Shown: positions 1-19,184 of the stretch, piece after piece
Layout of the letters: each line of letters starts with the position of its first letter
Numbering within the stretch: the first letter of the stretch is position 1
Source: Antennarius striatus
Taxonomy: Eukaryota; Chordata; Actinopteri; Lophiiformes; Antennariidae
Reading direction: 5' to 3'
Assembly: GCF_040054535.1 (NCBI RefSeq)
Contig: NC_090787.1
Coordinates: forward strand, 20,157,001-20,221,000
DNA length: 64,000 bases
Notes under the pieces: model-generated
Told to the model about the DNA's origin: nothing
Databases searched by the model: none
The model's input: only the letters and a program-made list of their open reading frames with translations
Position numbers and translations under genes: made by a program

Positions 1-1
1 T

Positions 2-9110
<9,109 letters not shown>

Positions 9111-9436
9111 AACTAAAGAGAGTAGTGAGGATTATTTTTGAAGAAGAAAGGATTTTCTTTGTTAGCTCGACCGGCTCCGCTCTCACGTCAACTTAATGGA
9201 AAAATTATATTCAGCCCCGAAGTTCGACGATGAAGTTCCTTTTTAAACAAATAAAGTTAAATTAGCGACTATAAATATTAATTCAACTTAAGTTTTCAAA
9301 TGAAATTATTGCTGAGAAGCTCTTGAACAGAAACCCCCTCCCGGTAGACTTGTTCTGGTAGAATGAGACGTCGAGACGTGAGATAACGCGAGATATCAGC
9401 TCCTTGTCGGCGAGCCAAGTGTGTGCGGGGGGGAAA

Positions 9437-9446
9437 TCTCGCGAGA
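9437..9446. promoter_or_regulatory. TCTCGCGAGA palindrome (BANP/CGCG element) upstream of ddx3
   Basis: A perfect TCTCGCGAGA palindrome lies about 330 bp upstream of the ddx3 ATG, in a CpG-rich stretch (roughly 8650-9500). A second imperfect CGCGAGAT lies near 9388. This motif is a known core element of vertebrate CpG-island housekeeping promoters, bound by BANP. A role in ddx3 transcription is inferred from position only. Confidence 0.6.
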
Positions 9447-11057
9447 TTTCCTCCGATCTCGTCTTGGTACGGCGAAACCGCCGAGAACTGAAACCGGTTA
9501 TCTTTTAGATTACAAAACAACTGATGCGTCACCAACATGACACTTGATGACGTGTTTTTAAGGCTTCTGTAATGCCAACGAATTTCAATTAAGTGATGTG
9601 GTTTCATGAACTGAAAGCTTCTATGTGGGTCATGTTTAAGAGGCCAAAGCGCTTTACAGTAGGAGTCATCATCCCACCTTTCACACAAATATTATTCCAA
9701 CCAGGTGTGGCATCACCTGTTCATTAGGAATAGTCACGTGCTCAGTAGCATCATGTATGTATGAACAGCTCTGATGAGCAGCTTTTGATCATTAAAGCTG
9801 TTCATATGATCAGAAACTCATCAAAGCTGCTGGGATGGTCAAAGACCAGTGAATGCTCATCTGGTAGGAATGCCACCAATATGCTAGAAGCTAGTAAGTA
9901 CAAATCAATCATGATTGAAACAGGTCATAGCAGCTGGAGGGCTGGAAACACTGGTCAGTGACCAGTGGTCAGTCAGGGCTGGACCAGTCATCATTAAGAG
10001 AAGAGTTGGATTTGAGAAAACACACTGTCAAACTATTTGATTTCATTAGAAACAGGTGATAAGTGATGTGGAAAAAATCACGTGGGACCGTCTGAGGATT
10101 CCTTCTGTTGTTTTTTTAAAAAAATTCTTGTTCTAAGAAATTGTCACACCTTTAAAATAGATTTAATTTTCTTGCCATTATCCAGTGCAAGTGCACGACA
10201 ATAAAATGCTGTTTCCATGTGGAGATGCTCAGGTGAGACAAATACACATGTACAGTACATAAAACAATGTTGTAAAATGTTCTGAGCTATTCATTACAGA
10301 CTGTGTCTAAGAGAATATATACTGTACATATATACTTTTTTTAAAATTTCCCTTTGAATAAAATCAGTATCTAAAATTAAAAAACATTCTGATCTTTTGA
10401 AATTTTTTTCAGCAGTCAGGGTAAATGCATGTTTTGCATTCAATGATCTTATTTGAGATCACCATCTAAATTTGCAGTGTAAAAATATTTCATCTTTAAT
10501 CTTGGTATCTACAGTATTTGTTCCATGACATTCAGAGATGGACTTACGGTTATTTTAGGATTGTTTTGCTGCATGAACCAACTGTCCTTGAGCCTCTGTG
10601 CTCATTGTATAAAAAGTAAATTCATGTTTCCCAAAGTTATGACGTCACTACGGTTCCAGCCTTAATCCAGTCACATCATCCCTTTGAGATGATGTCAGCA
10701 TCGTACTGGTGACACCCACTAGGAAGTGTCCTGTTTCTGAAACGGTTTGAATGAAATTATTTCACTTAACAAGGACAGTTTGATGTTTTAATGTCTAATC
10801 TGGTAAATTAGGCCCAGTTGGTGCAAACCTTTTTAGTTCAGGAAATACGCTGAACCAGTTAGTTTCTGGGTACGATGGATGGATGTATTTACCTTTTGTA
10901 AAGATTATCTGAATAATTTCACTCACTCAGAGACAGGTTTTCACTTTTAACAGTAGCTTAGCTTCTTTAGCTCCTGCAAAACATCTCCTACAAAGTAATA
11001 CTTCAATCTGTGTAGTATTTTCTGGACACTGAGCAACAAGTCAAACCAGAGAAAAAC
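9447..11057. other. Intergenic segment between ddx3 promoter and nup35 3' end
   Basis: No gene recognised. AT-rich single-copy-looking sequence. Near 9760-9990 there is a patch of overlapping ACTGGTCAGTGACCAGTGG and CAGCTTTTGATC-type short repeats, which may be transposon remnants. Confidence 0.5.
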
Positions 11058-11063
11058 TTTATT
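11058..11063 (-). terminator. nup35: AATAAA polyadenylation signal of nup35
   Basis: A canonical AATAAA on the minus strand, about 135 bp past the nup35 stop codon, in a plausible 3' UTR position. The cleavage site itself cannot be seen. Confidence 0.6.
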
Positions 11064-11197
11064 GAGACAAACAAAATTAAAATACCATTTATAAAAGAAG
11101 AATGTTAATCCACCAGAGCACACCTGCATAGCAATAAACCTATTTGTCCATCTGTAGATTCCTCTTGGGCAGCATTCAACTAACGCATTTTGTAGTG

Positions 11198-14100
11198 TCA
11201 CCAGCCAAACATGTACTCCATCGCCTTGGAAACGAGACTGTCATCCTTTCTTGGCGTTTGTCGGTCTGTTACCACCTGAAGACACAAACATTTGTCAAGT
11301 AAACCAAACACACATTCTTCTATATAGATCCCAATAAGTCACTGAGGTGAGGAATCACCTGGTAGTCACTACTGGAGCTCCTGTAGGTGGCGCTAAGAGG
11401 TCTGATGGCTGAGCGAGGAGATGAGGGGAAGGGGGAGGAAGAGGAGGAGACAGGAGACGACACAGCAACACTGACGTCCATCACACTCTGAGAAAGAGAG
11501 AGATTTGATTTTTAACATCACCTTTATTCATAAAAGTCAAATTACAAAATAATCACGTTGACACAAAATCCAAAAGAGATTCACGTACAGAGGATTTTCA
11601 GTAGGACTGTGTTTCCTGAACAAAGAAACATCTAACCTTTTAACATTTATCAAATGTTAAAAGCAGACAAAATTAAGAAAAAAACCAAAACTTATCCGTT
11701 CTCCACAATCAAGACTTTTACTTTTTTCCTTAAATTTTTCAATCTATAAAACTCGGGTCTGTAAAAACTCTTGTTTTACTGTTCATGTAAAAGCTGACGC
11801 TATCCAGAAACATGTTGAGGTCAGGAAAAAAATGTTCTACTTTTGCCCTCGAACCTTTTGCGTCTTGCAGGAATTTTATTTATCTTTTGCCAATCATATT
11901 TTTCCTTTACGGCCTCTTTCAGACTGTTGTCATTTTAAGGTTTTTTGTAAACGCCGGGTCTGCGTTGTGGTGTGGACGCTGTATGCACAACTTTTTGTAT
12001 CCGGGGGGGCGTCTCCCTGTGACAATAACCGCTGTGATGTTAGTGTGTGTGAGCTGTCTCTACATGTACAACAGAATGGAGTGAAAAACGTCTATTTTCT
12101 GACGTATAACAGCTCCACGTCGAAGACGGGCTGATAAACATGCTGACAGCTGGATATTTGTTCATCTGTTTTTTTCTTTAGAAGTCATTAAGTTTATATA
12201 TTTATTCATTTATTCACGTTTCTAGAGAGGTTTCTCCTTCATCTGTCCCCTTATAGAGTTTTAATATTGCCTCATTAAGGGTCTAAGAGTAGAAGGTGTG
12301 ATTCTGTACTGATTGTAAAGCCCTCAGAGGCAAGTGTTATTTGTGAAATATGGGCTGTACAAATAAAATTTGATTCAGTGATTGATTGATCTGACTCTCA
12401 GGTGGACTGGAATACATAAAAACACTAATATAATGAGACAGACAGACAGAGACAGACAGACACATACACAAGTACCTTGTTTATGCAGGGTTTGACCCCA
12501 ACCATGATTGCATCACCAAACACTTTGCCATCTTTAGACAAAGCTTTCCTGGCCTGAAGTCTGGACTGATACTGAAGGTGCATCCAGTTCCCAGGAGACG
12601 TCATCTGTCAGTATATAAAAACACAACTTTTGAACTTGAGATGACATTTATTGTTTTTCTTTCCATTACAGAAAACATCATGACAACATGGGCTCCAGAT
12701 CAACAGAACACCAAATAGATGTAGGATTCTCCCAAAGTAGTCTTCTGATGTCAGATACTGTATACTCACTAATGATCTCATAAAAACATGATCATAATAA
12801 ATTTTTTTAAAAGTAAAATTTTTTCCATTTTGCAACCATATTTAGAAGACTGCATTTTCAATAATATTTAGCTAATACGAATCTATTTTATGTTTACAAT
12901 CAATTACATTTTATTTTTAATAAACAGTAATCCCTCGCTTAGTCGCACTTCATGATGTGCGGCTTCACTTAATCACAGATTATTAGTATGTAGTCACGTG
13001 ATACTGTGCACGCATTCTATTGGCTGCCAGCATCCGTGTGTGCGCTGCGTTCTGAGACTCACGGTTCCTCCTGCGACTTTTCTTTAATACTAAAGTGTTT
13101 CAAACAGTCTACCAGAGTGTGGGAAAAGGTAACACAGATAGAAGGTGGTTTAATATCATTATGGGGAGGGTTCATAACGTTTAAATTACCGTAAATAATA
13201 AAATATTTGGTCCTGTCATCACAAAGCAATAAGTTTTGTTAAAAGTAATAGTCAGATGTTTATATATTGGCAAATTAACAGTCATGTCACTCAATCCCAT
13301 AGTGATTTGGCAGTGGATTCCTGTTCTTCTTAACCACTAACCTCCACCTCTCTCTATCGAGTTTGCATCTAAAAAAATAATAAATCTGTAGATCTCAAGG
13401 GCCAGATAACCACTACCCCCCAACCCCTGAAAGAAATGGGACACACTGCCGTAGAGGGGAAGAAGCCAAATTGGGGGAGTAGGAGAAAGTGTTCGAGCTC
13501 GGGCCACGGAGAAGAATCGGGATTGAGTGTCAGTCAGCATGTCTCACCGTGTGTTTCAGGATGTTTCCATACTGGGCAAACTGGAGCAGGATGTAGGAGG
13601 CCGAGGCTGGGGGAAAACTAAGAAACACACACAAACAACACGGATGTAGTAATGGACCCCTCCTGACTTCCTTTACTCCTGTGTTCTTTACTTCTCATAC
13701 TAAACTGCTACTCTTCAAACAGGTTTAATATAAAGCCAAGTTAACCTGATAAATAGTTCGTAGCTCTATCGCTGAATTCGTTAATCGTGTATGGTTCCTG
13801 GAACGCATTAACCGCTCAGAATGAGGGCGCACTGCATACATATAGGGGAAAAATAGGAAATAACACATTAAGCAGAATACACACCCAAACACAGTGACCC
13901 AGGTTTGGTCCAGCTGGTCGTCAGACGACAGAGAGTCTCCCTGACTGTAGAAGGGATCGACCTGAGCTGGAGAAAGCAACAGCTGCTGCACACCTGAAGG
14001 AGGGCGGCAGAGCAAAGGGTGAGCCTTTTGGATGAGATCAAAACATCTTACCTTGTCCTTCAATTCAAGTTAACTTCATTATTTCAAGATTTCATGGGTC

Positions 14101-17100
14101 ATGGTTTTTTTTTACCTAATTAACTCAAATGTACCCATAGCTGTTATTAGGAAATGTTTCGCTGAGAGCATAAAAGGTCAGAGTATCTAAAAAGAAACAG
14201 ATCAAAAATGTGCTTTGAGCTAAAACTATATTTGCCACCATGCAGTAATTCAGCCCATATTTAACTCTGACGACGTTTTGAGCAAAGTTAATGTCCTAAC
14301 TTGTGTCTGATGTTATTTTTCTTTATTCATTGATAGTTTGATCCCTGATTGGTGGAGTTCTGTGGGTTTAATAACCTGAAAAATATAACAAGCAAAGATA
14401 TTTTTTCTGTGCAACTGTAATCTTTGTAACTTGAATAAGTAATAAATTCAGAGATACTAAAATCAAGGAGGGGTTATTTATTTTACATTAATTTACATTT
14501 AGTTACATCTCAGTGGCCCTCATAAAACAGAACATTCATGCAAAAGGTTGGCATGTCGAATGGTGATTGGGGAAGCGCGTCAACTACTCAAGAGCGGTGG
14601 AAACCTCAGTGGCTTTGAGCGTGGATTCGCCTCTACAGTACATTTTGGTGAGATCGGTATAGTGTTCCGTGTTTCCTGTAAATATCTTCTTGCGCCCAGT
14701 GGACACAGCAAAGACAATATGCGTGCACCAAAATTCTTGGTCATTTCTTCTCGCAAAAAATATTTAAAACAAAGTGATCACAAGAAGATGATTCAATAAA
14801 TAACATTTATTACCACCACTACCACAAGCCACTGGAAGAAGTCACAGCATGTAATTAGTTGTAATAAATAAACGAGATTTTAATATACACTCCCAAGTGA
14901 TCTCTTGGCGGCTTTTTCCTGAGGTCAGTTTTCACCATTATTAATATCAAAAATCAAAAAAACTTAGCTCAGAGTTACAGTAGAATGAGAACGATTGGGC
15001 ATCTCTGACAATTTCTGACTTTTCCACTTATAAATCATTGGGTATTTGGATCAATAACTTAATTTTAATCTATCAAAAAAATTATTGGGGCACTCTTGTT
15101 ATTTTTGGTGATTTGAATACCTGTAACTCTGTAGAACTGATTAATCGGAATACAAAACTGTCTTGGTGAGCTCATCACGCCTTGAAATTCATAGATGGGT
15201 GCATCCAACAAACTTAACTGAACTAAAGAAGTTTTTCTTTTTTTTTTCCCCAAAAGAAAATGTCCAAAATACCTCCATCCAGAATCCAGAAACTCATTGG
15301 AAGTGATAAGAAACGTCTAGAAGCTGTTATTTTTGCAAATGGAGGCTGATGAGAAGATGCTGATGAAAATACTGATGAGATTTTTTTCCGTTGGGTTGCC
15401 CAAATTTCTGCACCTGTGTTATTTTGTTTTAATGCATTTTGAACATCTTCTGTTAGTCCAATAAACTTAATTTCACTCCTGAAATATTGGTGTGTCCATA
15501 GTTTTGTGACGAATCAAAATGAAGTTGCTGATCCAAACACCCAATGACTTATGAATGAAATATGTAGTTTAGTAGTATTAGTATCAGTTTACCTGTTCCA
15601 GGAGTTGATGCCCCAAGTGCAGACAGAGGAGACTGAGTCACTGGAAAACACTGACATCAGAAAGAGAGAGAGATTTAAAGAACGCCTTCACATTCCTCCA
15701 GTTTCTATTAACTAGCAGAGTTCTGAGAGGGGGAGAGAAAAAAAATCCCTGAAAGGAGATGCGGGAGTGGATACAGGTTAACTTATTGGATGCAAAAAGA
15801 GATGCCAAAAAATCACAGTGAAGCTATGACACTGTCACAAGGGAAAGTCTTGTTTTGGGTTTTTGAAGTGGAGATAAAAATGTTTTTGAGCAGGAGTTTA
15901 AGGAAGAAGTCACAGAAAAATGTAGTGATGAAAGCTTCGAGCCACTGCCACATTTTTCTCAGATTTTTTTGTTGGCTTATTAAATTAATTATTTTACTTT
16001 TTTTAGTATCAAATGGTTGAATAAGTTGGGTGAAAATGGATATATTTCACACAAGAATTACATTTTTTGAATTTATGGCAAATTCATACATTTATTCATC
16101 TTCTTATCCGCTTCTTCTGCTCTCGTGGGTCGATGGAGCTCATCGCAGTGACCTTAAGGGCAAGAGGTGGGGGACATTCTGGGCACAACGCCAGCGCACC
16201 GCAGAGCTTCAGGCAAATTGATGCACTTCAAGTATTTCTAGGTTCAGGCTAAAAAAACCTTGTTTATTAATTTATTCTCTGTTGTAAGCGGATCTATATT
16301 TCTATTTTTTTTAGTATACTGTCTTTAATGCTGAAGTGCACCAGTAACAATTACATACCTGTCCTTGTGAGCTTAGGGGAGTCGTCACAGTAACCAGGTC
16401 ATCATGGATACTTCGAACAGGTGGGGCTCCACTCTTATCCTTGGGGGTGGGGACAACCGGCTGTAGGGTGGAGCCTTGTCTGCTAACCCCTCCTACTACT
16501 GGAGCAGGACAGGACACAAATGAATCCACAGAACACACACATGTGGTCTGGCTGGTGAGACGCCTGCCCTCCATCCCATAATACCTGTGTTCTCTGAACT
16601 GGGTGTGACCAGACCGAAGGGGCGTGACTGCGGGGTAGTTGGAGCAGGAAGATCGCCCATCAGGAACCCGGGAAGAAACTGAGCTCCGGACGTCAACTTG
16701 GGAGACGTGGGCGATCCCAGCGTCATCGGTTCGCTCCCCACTGACAGACGGGGGCGGGACGACAGGGGGGTCAAAGTCATTTCCACCGAGAGCCACATTA
16801 GCATAATGGCTGTCCTCAAAGGGCCAGATGTAACTAATAAATGTAAGTAAATGTGATGTAAAATAAATGTAACTACTCCTTAATGTTAAATAACTGAATT
16901 TATTACTTATTCAAGTTACAAACATTACAGTTACACAGAAAAAAGAGTTTCTCTGTTCTAACATAAATCCTTTTAATTTGTCAGGTTATTAAACCCACAG
17001 AACGCCATCAATCAAGGATCAAACTATCAATGAATAAAGACAAATAACATCAGACACAAGTTAGGACGTTAACTTTGTTCATGGGATTACTGCATCGTGG

Positions 17101-17582
17101 GAAATGAAGTTTTTGGTCAAAGCACACTCTGACCCTTTATGCCCTGGAGGGCCACATTTGGCCCCCGGGCCTTGCGTTTGATACATGTGGCTTAGAGAAT
17201 AGTAATCGATAACTAGTGGGCTTGATCGTTCACTAACACACGTTTTGACAAGAAGGAGCCTTTTGTTTGCTTTCATTGATTGTATTAATGCATTGGAAAT
17301 CGTTGTAAATCCCTTCAGCAGAGGTTCAACAAGTGTTGAAGAAAACAAACCCTCTTCAGTTCGTTTGTTACTGCTGGTGTGTAGATCACTTTCACTACTT
17401 AATTCATATTTGTTCACATTTTAGTGTCTATGTCCAACAATCAGAAGCTAGTGTCTCCATTTCAGTTTCGCTACTTTCTGGTCCAGATTTTCAAAAGTAG
17501 GAAATGGCGCTAGAAGGCTGACTAGTCGCTAACCAGCCGATAACTAGCCGCTAACCCGACTGAGTCCTCGGTGGTACTTACT
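11198..17582 (-). CDS. nup35: Nucleoporin NUP35 (Nup53), MPPN/RRM-type nucleoporin
   Basis: Scaffold nucleoporin of the inner ring. It binds Nup93, Nup155 and the nuclear membrane. Nine coding exons: 17582 (1 nt), 16585-16740, 16359-16498, 15593-15650, 13885-13993, 13548-13617, 12476-12604, 11359-11487, 11198-11275, total 870 nt or 289 aa (human 326). Family marks in order: [58 protein letters not shown]; the RRM-like fold at about residues 145-221 ([41 protein letters not shown]); and the C-terminal amphipathic membrane helix [15 protein letters not shown]. The first ATG appears to be made by splicing A (17582) to TG (16740-16739). An in-frame TGA lies upstream in exon 1. The next Met (GSEPM) is an alternative start. 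Confidence 0.92.
12435..12463. repeat. (GACA)n microsatellite
   Basis: About six imperfect GACA units in the nup35 intron just downstream of exon 12476-12604. Confidence 0.8.
12925..13205 (+). mobile_element. Tigger-like MITE copy, right end missing
   Basis: Starts with CAGTAATCCCTCG preceded by AA. It shares the whole left and middle part of the 2388-2959 element (GTCACGTGATAC, TATTGGCTGCCAGC, GAGACTCACGG, GGGGAGGGTTCATAA). It stops before the GGTGGTCCT…CACTG right end. Located in a nup35 intron. Confidence 0.75.
13755..13838 (+). repeat. Diverged right end of the Tigger-like MITE
   Basis: GGTTCCTGGAACGCATTAACC, then a GAGTGAGGG-like and CACTGCATA-like tip. This resembles the terminal 80 bp of the family. 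It lies 46 bp from nup35 exon 13885-13993. Confidence 0.45.
14165..14526 (-). mobile_element. hAT-like non-autonomous element, inverted diverged copy
   Basis: The reverse complement matches the middle of the elements at 16763-17189 and 36483-36916: TTACATTTA/AGTTACA blocks, TTGTAACTTGAATAAGTAATAAATTCAG, GGTTTAATAACCTG, CCCTGATTGGTGGAGTTCTG, and a GGCCCT edge at 14514. Tips are eroded. Confidence 0.6.
15027..15556. mobile_element. TIR DNA transposon relic (about 530 bp)
   Basis: The left end (CATTGGGTATTTGGATCAAT, then AACTTAATTTTAATC) is mirrored by the right end (CATTGGGTGTTTGGATCAGC and AACTTCATTTTGATTC on the reverse strand). This gives inverted repeats of about 44 bp. No transposase was recognised inside. 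Lies in the nup35 intron just downstream of exon 15593-15650. Confidence 0.65.
16078..16225 (+). repeat. Copy of the CTTATCCGCTTC…GGGGACACTCTGGG repeat
   Basis: Shares TATCCGCTTCTTCTGC, GGGACATTCTGGGCACAACG and CCAGCGCACCGCAGAGCT blocks with 48330-48665. This repeat is common in fish genomes. Lies in a nup35 intron. Confidence 0.55.
16763..17189 (+). mobile_element. hAT-like non-autonomous element abutting nup35 exon 2
   Basis: Begins CAGGGGGGTCAAAGTCAT and ends GTTTGATACATGTG. Internal blocks AGGGCCACATTTGGCCCCCG and AGCATAATGGCTGTCCTCAA are shared with 36483-36916. Its left tip is 22 bp upstream of the acceptor of nup35 exon 16585-16740, so it supplies most of the likely branch-point region of intron 1. 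TGAC and TTTGAC candidates lie in its tip. Confidence 0.75.
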
Positions 17583-17710
17583 GTTGTAACAGCTCTGCTG
17601 GAGGATCGATCACTGCTGCTGAGTGAACATCACAAAGTTAACGATTTAACATCAGTTTCTCTGTGGAGCCACGACTACGGTCCGCTTTACGCGCCGCCGA
17701 TGAAAGCTTC

Positions 17711-17736
17711 ACTTCCGGCTCATTAAAATGACGTCA
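17711..17736 (-). promoter_or_regulatory. nup35: nup35 promoter: ETS site and perfect CRE
   Basis: ACTTCCGG (CCGGAAGT on the minus strand, 17711-17718) and TGACGTCA (17729-17736) lie about 130-155 bp upstream of the end of exon 1. This pairing is typical of housekeeping promoters bound by ETS and CREB/ATF factors. Position supports promoter use; binding is inferred. Confidence 0.6.
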
Positions 17737-18067
17737 TCGCCAAGCGACGCCTTCACGGGCTCGTTGTTGGAGAGTATGGTTATTTTAATGTGTTATAACG
17801 AAGCTTGGTGAGAATTTATGTGATGGTATTACGAAATCATGATACAAAGTAAAGATTGCACAAAAATAAACATAATATGGGAATTATTTACAGGATGACA
17901 TTTTCTCAAACATTTACTATGAATGTAATGTAACAGAACTGCCAGTCGTGGGCCCTAAGTCATAAATCAATCAATAAATTTACTGTTGGTCTTTTTAGTA
18001 GATTCTGTTCCAAATGATACCAAAGACTTAAATGACAAAAACAAAACCGTGTCATCAAATACAATGC

Positions 18068-18240
18068 ACCCTCGCACATCAACGCTAGCGACTTCACCTC
18101 ATGACGGATTTTTGGTAGGCAGTCACGTGATACCGTACGCGCATTCTATTCGCTGACTGCATCCGGAAGTGCGCTACGTTCCGTGAGTCTCGGACTTCCA
18201 TGAGACACGAAAGTGCTTGAAACAGTCCAAGAGTGTGGGA
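18068..18240 (+). mobile_element. Tigger-like MITE copy, truncated right
   Basis: CACCCTCGC tip, then GACGGATTTTTGGTAGGCAG, TCACGTGATACCGT, GCTGACTGCATCCGGAAGT, GTGAGTCTCGG. It stops at GAGTGTGGGAAG. It is in the nup35-ubxn4 intergenic gap, in the same subfamily as 35092-35441. Confidence 0.7.
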
Positions 18241-18241
18241 A

Positions 18242-18330
18242 GTGTGGAGCCTATCCCACCCCGTCAGCTGGGATAGGCTCCAGCTTCCTGCCACCTGCCA
18301 CAGCAGATGAAGCGGTAGAAGATGAATGAA
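18242..18330 (+). repeat. GGGATAGGCTCCAGC repeat fragment
   Basis: CCCAGCTGGGATAGGCTCCAGC-like core followed by AGCGGTAGAAGATGAATGAA. This is a short fish repeat that often ends in GATGAATGAA. It lies directly after a MITE fragment. Confidence 0.5.
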
Positions 18331-19184
18331 TATTGTTTTTGGTCTTTAAGTTATGTGACCATTTTCAAACTACAGGTGTCATCAGCTTCGATTAGTAAAT
18401 GGTAGCTATTGTGAATATCTCAAGGCAGTGTTCATCCCTGCTGCTTGTGCCTCTTTCCAGCTAACCTCAAGCTGCAATTTTAAATAACATGACGACAACC
18501 AGCACTCACACTAATGATGTGGGTTCATGATGTGATCAGGCAATCAAATGAGTGCAGATAAGGTCGCCTTTAATTAAAAAAAAACCCAAAACAATGATCA
18601 CCCAGAACAAAATAAAAGTGTAGCTTTGTTCAAAGTCTAAACTAATCTGGATCAGGATAACCTAATGTTAGCAGGAACAATAAAAGTCAAATTCACAATT
18701 TAAACATTTTGGGAAAAAGATGATTTAATTTTCATTGCTGAGTTAGGAGCACTAGCGTAGTGAACTAACAGAAACACACACTGGCAAGTGACCTTTCACG
18801 TCATAGGAGTCTTGACTGCTCACGGCTCACGGCTGTTTGATGAAACATTTTATGCACCTGAAGCAAAATAATTAACACCAGTATCATAAGCAGTGATAAA
18901 GTGGTCATTGCTAGAAGAACATCTCTAAAAATCAGTGACTATAACAATGCATTAGGATTAAATTAAGATCTTCAGCCTGCCCATGTTTGGAGATGCAATC
19001 ATGTCAATACAGATGCAATACAGAAACTCATTCTGGAGGTGTTTCAATCTATTATTAGAGATGAGTGGGTGGGGCTTGGAGCAGTTTGTAGACCGGCCCT
19101 GAAGAGGAGCACAAACCCTGAACTGATCCAATGGAACTAATGACACTACGAGATGGAAAGGCAGGGAGAACGGCTGTCGTTGGA
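18331..19184. other. Intergenic DNA and ubxn4 3' UTR
   Basis: No other gene seen. The part next to 19185 should be ubxn4 3' UTR on the minus strand. I could not pick a single convincing AATAAA. Confidence 0.4.

Noticed and set aside
15593..15640. nup35 exon 4 using the nearer acceptor TTTTCCAG
   Set aside because: This would place TGA in frame directly after the junction. The acceptor 10 bp upstream (GATGTCAG) keeps the frame and gives the family's SPLSAL stretch.
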